DNA of 9,793 bases from an uncultured Collinsella sp. GTDB lineage: Bacteria; Actinomycetota; Coriobacteriia; Coriobacteriales; Coriobacteriaceae. Each line of letters opens with the position of its first letter. Positions within the stretch are counted from its first letter, which is position 1. Position numbers and translations under genes: made by a program. Where the stretch lies: assembly GCA_902469555.1 (NCBI GenBank), contig CABRDB010000103.1, forward strand, positions 1-9,793, read 5' to 3'. The notes under the pieces were generated by a model that made no database searches, had not been told where the DNA came from, and saw only the letters and a list, made by a program, of their open reading frames with translations. Positions 6,382-9,793 of the stretch are shown piece by piece.

Positions 6382-7344
6382 TTAACCAAACCAATGTTCA
6401 ACTTCGGCGCGCGTGGGAATCGATTGCTGAGCGCCCAGGCGCGACACCGTCACTGCCGAGGCGCGAGCACCCGCGGCCATGCACTCAAAGAGCGGCAGGC
6501 CCTCTAGGCGAGCCGCCGCCAACGCGCCAATAAACGTATCGCCGGCGGCCGTGGTATCGACTACCGTGCTCGAAAGCGCCGGCATGCGCAGCAGCTCGCC
6601 GTCATCACCGAGCGTAACCGAGCCGGCACCACCCAGCGTGATGACCGCAGCTCCGGCGCCCTTGTCGAGCAGCGCATTGAGCGCGGCGACGCAACTCGCA
6701 TCATCCGTGGGCAGAATGCCCGTCAGCACCTGGCACTCGGTCTCGTTGGGGCAGACCAAGTCGACCGCAGGCCAGACCTCCGCAGGCAACTCACAAGCAG
6801 GCGCCGGATTAAAGACCGTATAGAACCCCAGCCCATGAGCGCAAACAAGCGCCTCGGCCGTCGCTGCAAGGTCACATTCACCCTGGGCGATAAAGACGCT
6901 TCCGGCAGCCGGGGCAATCTCGCTGGCGTCGCCGTCGAGCTCATGGGCCACCAGACGCCTCAGCGCGCAGGCAACGTCCGCGCCCGCAAGCGCATGGTTG
7001 GCGCCCGGTGACAGTATGATGCGGTTGTCGCCCTCGCAGCGAATGATGGTCGCGGTACCGGTCTCCACGTCATCGCGAAGCGCCACGAACTCAACGCCCA
7101 CGCCAGCATCCTGGAGCCCTGCCACAAGCGCATCGCCAAAGGTATCGCGCCCAACAGCGCCGATCATGCACGTGCGCGCACCCATGCGCGCAGCGGCGAC
7201 GGCCTGGTTGGCGCCCTTACCGCCGGCGTTGGTGATAAAGCCGCTACCGCCGACGGTCTCGCCCGCGCGCGGTATGCGCTCGCACGCCACCGAAAGGTCC
7301 ATGTTCATGCTGCCGAACACCGCAACGATGCCGCGATCTGCCAT
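6382..7344 (-). CDS. rbsK: Ribokinase (PfkB family)
   Basis: Cytoplasmic kinase that phosphorylates D-ribose to ribose 5-phosphate with ATP. The 320 residues are near the usual ribokinase length. Family features in order: the N-terminal VFGSMNMDL (9-17), the sugar-binding and lid motif NAGGKGANQA (39-48), the ribose-site FNPAPA (178-183), CPNETE (198-203), the nucleotide-site strand AVITLGGAGS (233-242), and PfkB signature 2 VDTTAAGDTFIGAL (262-275) with catalytic D269. The start ATG has an ideal GAGGAGG (7356-7350) at a spacing of 5. A GTG 11 codons upstream (7377) has no such site and is rejected. It leads the operon with the nucleoside hydrolase, so its ribose probably comes from nucleosides rather than a transporter, none of which is encoded nearby. 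A deoxyribose or other pentose substrate cannot be excluded. Confidence 0.94.
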   Translation of the reverse strand: MADRGIVAVFGSMNMDLSVACERIPRAGETVGGSGFITNAGGKGANQAVAAARMGARTCMIGAVGRDTFGDALVAGLQDAGVGVEFVALRDDVETGTATIIRCEGDNRIILSPGANHALAGADVACALRRLVAHELDGDASEIAPAAGSVFIAQGECDLAATAEALVCAHGLGFYTVFNPAPACELPAEVWPAVDLVCPNETECQVLTGILPTDDASCVAALNALLDKGAGAAVITLGGAGSVTLGDDGELLRMPALSSTVVDTTAAGDTFIGALAAARLEGLPLFECMAAGARASAVTVSRLGAQQSIPTRAEVEHWFG

Positions 7345-7349
7345 GGAAA

Positions 7350-7356
7350 CCTCCTC
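7350..7356 (-). promoter_or_regulatory. Strong Shine-Dalgarno deciding the rbsK start
   Basis: GAGGAGG lies 5 bases before ATG 7344 on the minus strand, the best ribosome binding site in the window. It places the start at 7344 rather than at the in-frame GTG at 7377. Confidence 0.88.
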
Positions 7357-7407
7357 ATCTGCGAGCTTTGCACCCACCGTCGATCGTCGATTGTGCGCTT
7401 TCGCACC

Positions 7408-7436
7408 TCTATAACTTTAGTTCACTTTGATGTGAA
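7408..7436 (-). promoter_or_regulatory. Promoter of the rbsK-nucleoside hydrolase operon
   Basis: On the minus strand TTCACA (7436-7431, five of six to the -35 consensus) and TATAGA (7413-7408, four of six to the -10) are separated by exactly 17 bases. Transcription would begin near 7401, giving a leader of about 57 bases. A small hairpin GTGCG-CTTT-CGCAC (7393-7406) sits at the expected start point. Confidence 0.6.
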
Positions 7437-7437
7437 C
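7420..7437. promoter_or_regulatory. Operator-like palindrome over the rbsK promoter
   Basis: GTTCAC-TTTGAT-GTGAAC is a perfect 6-base inverted repeat with a 6-base centre. It covers the -35 hexamer and part of the spacer of the rbsK promoter, a position suited to repression. LacI- or GntR-type regulators use sites of this size, but no regulator gene is in the window, so the assignment stays open. It could also affect the divergent acyltransferase gene. Confidence 0.5.
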
Positions 7438-7485
7438 GCACCCTTGAGGTTGCGCCAGCAGCAAGCATTCACAGGAGCAGGCAGC

Positions 7486-7491
7486 TACAAT
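7486..7491 (+). promoter_or_regulatory. Possible -10 element for the acyltransferase gene
   Basis: TACAAT matches the -10 consensus at five of six positions and lies 39 bases before the start codon. The hexamer at the right -35 distance (AAGCAT, 7463-7468) is poor, and TTCACA at 7468-7473 is too close at 12 bases. This is the best candidate in the gap between the divergent genes but remains weak. Confidence 0.3.
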
Positions 7492-7530
7492 GAATACGTG
7501 CTGATTATTCTCGTCATTGGATGATGTTTT

Positions 7531-9747
7531 ATGGAACAACTCTCGCAATCGGGCTCGCGCGGTCGACGCCGCACGGGCAACGAGCCGGCGCCGCACGAAC
7601 GCGTGAAGAGCGAACGCCGTGCCAACGAACCGCGACGCACCGCGAGTCCCCATCGCGCTTCTGCCAACAACGCGGGCCGCGCCAACACTCCCGCCGCAGA
7701 GCAGACGCCTGCTCGCCCCAAGTCCCGCTACATCCCTGCACTCGACGGCCTGCGTACGCTCGCCGTCGTCGCGGTGGTGCTCTATCACCTTAACCTCACG
7801 TGGGCTCAGGGCGGCCTGCTCGGCGTCACGATCTTCTTTGTGCTTTCGGGCTATCTGATCACACGCCTGCTACTCAACGAAGTCGCTAAGACCGGACGCA
7901 TCGACCTCAAGAGCTTCTGGATTCGCCGCATCCGTCGCCTGGTCCCCGCCGTGGTGACCGTCGTGGTAGCGACCTGTGCTCTGTGCACCGTCTTCAACCA
8001 CGTGATGCTCACCAAGATGCGCCCCGACATCCTGCCGTCGCTGTTGTTCTTCAACAACTGGTGGCAGATTGCCCAAAACGTCTCGTACTTCAATGCTCTG
8101 GGCGACCCCTCGCCGCTCACGCACTTTTGGTCGCTTGCCATCGAGGAACAGTTCTACCTGATTTGGCCGCCACTGCTGTTTGCCATGGTATCCATGCATG
8201 TGAGCAAACCCAACACGCGCCGCGTGGTTCTGGGCCTTGCCGCGGTATCTGCCCTCGCCATGATGGTGCTTTACAACCCTGCCGCCGACCCCAGCCGCGT
8301 GTACTACGGCACCGACACCCGCGTGTTCTCGCTGCTGCTGGGTGCCTGGATGGCCTTTATCCCCGATCGCGACCTGGCGCCGGTGCGTCTCGCTCGTCGT
8401 TTGGGGCTCAATCGCCTAGCTGGCGCCGCCAAGCACGGCAAGAACGCCGAGGGCAAGCCTGGCGAGAAGGCCGACGAAGCAGCCGAGACCGCCCCGGCAC
8501 AGCCGAGCGCCCTCGTGCGTTTTTGGTCCTCGCCCGCATCCATCGATGTGTTGGGCGTCGTGGGTCTGGTTGGCCTTGCCGCCATGGTCGCGCTCACCAA
8601 CGGCTACACCGCCTTCCAGTATCGCGGAGGCACGCTGCTGTGCTCGATCCTCACACTCATGGTCATCGCGGCCTGCGTGCAGCCCCAGGGAATGGTTGCC
8701 CGCGCGCTATCCGCCGAGCCACTCGTGTGGGTTGGCAAGCGCTCCTACAGCATCTACCTGTGGCACTATCCGCTGCTGCTCCTCATGAACCCGGTCGCCA
8801 ACATCAACGATACGCCGTGGTGGCAGTACATTTTGCAGGTGTTGTTGGTGGTCGCCGTGGCAGAGTGCTGCTATCGCTTTATCGAGACTCCGTTTAGGAA
8901 GGGCGCCTTTGGGCGCACCGTCGCCGAATTCCGCGATGGCACCACCACGCCCGCCAACTGGGCACGCACGCACATCCCTGTCTGCGCAGCCTACGCTGTC
9001 GTGTTGGTCGTTGCACTGGGCGGCCTGATCTTTGTGCCCGAGACGTCTGCGCTGAGCGGCGAGGGCGCCGAAGTTCTGAACAAGGAAGCCAAGAACACCG
9101 CGCCCACCGACCAGCAGGCGGCCGACGACACCGACAAGGACAACGACGGCTTCCCCGATGGCTCCTACGATCTGCTTATGATCGGCGACTCCGTGTCGCT
9201 GCGTGCCGTAGACACCTTTGACGGCGTGTTCCCGCACAGCCATATCGATGCCGAAAAGGGCCGCCAGTTTGATGCGGGGCGCGCGACATTTGAGGGCTAT
9301 ATCCAGCAGAACCTTGCCGGCAAGATCGTGGTCTTTGCCCTGGGCACCAACGGCTTGGTAACCGACGACCAGATCGACGCCATCATGGCCGATGCGGGAG
9401 ATAAGCGTATTGTGGTGTTTGTGAACACGCGCAGCCCGCAGCCGTGGGTTGGCTCTACCAACCAGGCCATCGCCAACGCCGCCACGCGCTACAAGAACGT
9501 GCGCGTTATCGACTGGTACGGATACAGCGCCAACCGCAACGACCTGTTCGATGGCGATGGCACGCACCTATCGACCACTGGCGTGACTGAGTACCTCAAC
9601 TTGATCCACGACGCAGTCAAGAAGGACCTGCCCGTGCATCCCGAGGATCACGTCAACGATCCGCAGCCGGCAGCCGTCAAGTCTGCCACCGACGCACTCA
9701 TCAATGCGCTTGCCTTCAAGCCGCACAAGTTGGGCACCGACAAGTAA
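7531..9747 (+). CDS. OafA/YrhL-like acyltransferase fused to a C-terminal SGNH domain
   Basis: Membrane enzyme of 738 residues, probably transferring an acetyl or other acyl group to a cell-surface glycan such as peptidoglycan, teichoic acid or polysaccharide. Residues 1-66 form an Arg-rich, disordered cytoplasmic tail. The acyltransferase-3 domain (about 67-455) opens with YIPALDGLRTLAVVAVVLYH (catalytic H86), then FFVLSGYLIT, FWIRRIRRLVP (129-139) and THFWSLAIEEQFYLIWP (197-213). It has about ten membrane segments, and a charged loop (about 298-327) interrupts it. A last segment (485-502) leads to an extracellular SGNH hydrolase-like domain with GDS (S554), GTNG (N607) and the DGTHLS dyad (D676, H679). 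Just before it, DTDKDNDGFPDG (533-544) resembles a calcium-binding loop. GGATGA (7519-7524) gives a modest ribosome binding site. The true acceptor is unknown. Confidence 0.93.
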   Translation: MEQLSQSGSRGRRRTGNEPAPHERVKSERRANEPRRTASPHRASANNAGRANTPAAEQTPARPKSRYIPALDGLRTLAVVAVVLYHLNLTWAQGGLLGVTIFFVLSGYLITRLLLNEVAKTGRIDLKSFWIRRIRRLVPAVVTVVVATCALCTVFNHVMLTKMRPDILPSLLFFNNWWQIAQNVSYFNALGDPSPLTHFWSLAIEEQFYLIWPPLLFAMVSMHVSKPNTRRVVLGLAAVSALAMMVLYNPAADPSRVYYGTDTRVFSLLLGAWMAFIPDRDLAPVRLARRLGLNRLAGAAKHGKNAEGKPGEKADEAAETAPAQPSALVRFWSSPASIDVLGVVGLVGLAAMVALTNGYTAFQYRGGTLLCSILTLMVIAACVQPQGMVARALSAEPLVWVGKRSYSIYLWHYPLLLLMNPVANINDTPWWQYILQVLLVVAVAECCYRFIETPFRKGAFGRTVAEFRDGTTTPANWARTHIPVCAAYAVVLVVALGGLIFVPETSALSGEGAEVLNKEAKNTAPTDQQAADDTDKDNDGFPDGSYDLLMIGDSVSLRAVDTFDGVFPHSHIDAEKGRQFDAGRATFEGYIQQNLAGKIVVFALGTNGLVTDDQIDAIMADAGDKRIVVFVNTRSPQPWVGSTNQAIANAATRYKNVRVIDWYGYSANRNDLFDGDGTHLSTTGVTEYLNLIHDAVKKDLPVHPEDHVNDPQPAAVKSATDALINALAFKPHKLGTDK

Positions 9748-9793
9748 CCTGCAGCGCAAACTTCCCACATCCGGAGGGGGCGTCTGCCACGGC

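Noticed and set aside
5326..6507. Long plus-strand open frame (about 390 codons) opposite the nucleoside hydrolase and ribokinase genes
   Set aside because: It is antisense to genes with clear family motifs, its product is rich in Arg, His and Ala with no recognisable domain, and long antisense frames are common in GC-rich DNA.
9748..9793. Terminator or new gene start after the acyltransferase stop
   Set aside because: Only 46 bases remain. A GGAGG occurs near 9774, but no start codon or full stem is visible before the window ends.

Overview
The window looks like chromosomal DNA from a high-GC, anaerobic gut actinobacterium of the class Coriobacteriia, most likely Collinsella or a close relative. 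This is an inference from GC-rich third codon positions, strong Shine-Dalgarno sites and the gene content (a coriobacterial-style 7TM sensor operon, luxS, a DUF4867 protein and an OafA-like acyltransferase). No rRNA, tRNA, CRISPR array, transposase or phage gene is visible.

Six genes lie on the minus strand and one on the plus strand. In minus-strand transcription order, right to left, they are: ribokinase (start 7344), a nucleoside hydrolase (start 6351), luxS (start 5273), a DUF4867 cupin-like protein (start 4640), a multi-pass membrane sensor with a degenerate kinase-like C-terminus (start about 3826), a membrane sensor histidine kinase (start 1946) and a NarL-type response regulator (start 450, cut by the left edge of the window). 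The plus-strand gene (7531-9747) is a fused acyltransferase-3/SGNH membrane protein, divergent from ribokinase.

Three functional blocks can be read. (1) Ribonucleoside salvage: the hydrolase releases ribose and a base, and ribokinase makes ribose 5-phosphate. The promoter in front of rbsK carries an 18-bp operator-like palindrome. (2) luxS, which cleaves S-ribosylhomocysteine to homocysteine and the AI-2 precursor DPD. It appears to have its own extended -10 promoter inside an 87-bp imperfect palindrome and ends in a clear intrinsic terminator. The DUF4867 gene follows with its own promoter. (3) A three-gene signalling operon whose reading frames overlap by 4 bases at both junctions (GTGA and ATGA), so the membrane sensor, histidine kinase and response regulator are probably translationally coupled and work together. 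The first protein lacks a phosphoacceptor histidine and recognisable ATP-binding boxes, so it may be a receptor or pseudokinase partner of the true kinase.

Two large intergenic palindromes (3940-3990 and 5289-5375) begin within a few bases of stop codons, lack U-tracts and look like dispersed repeat elements. They and the three-component sensor operon are the parts most worth a second look.
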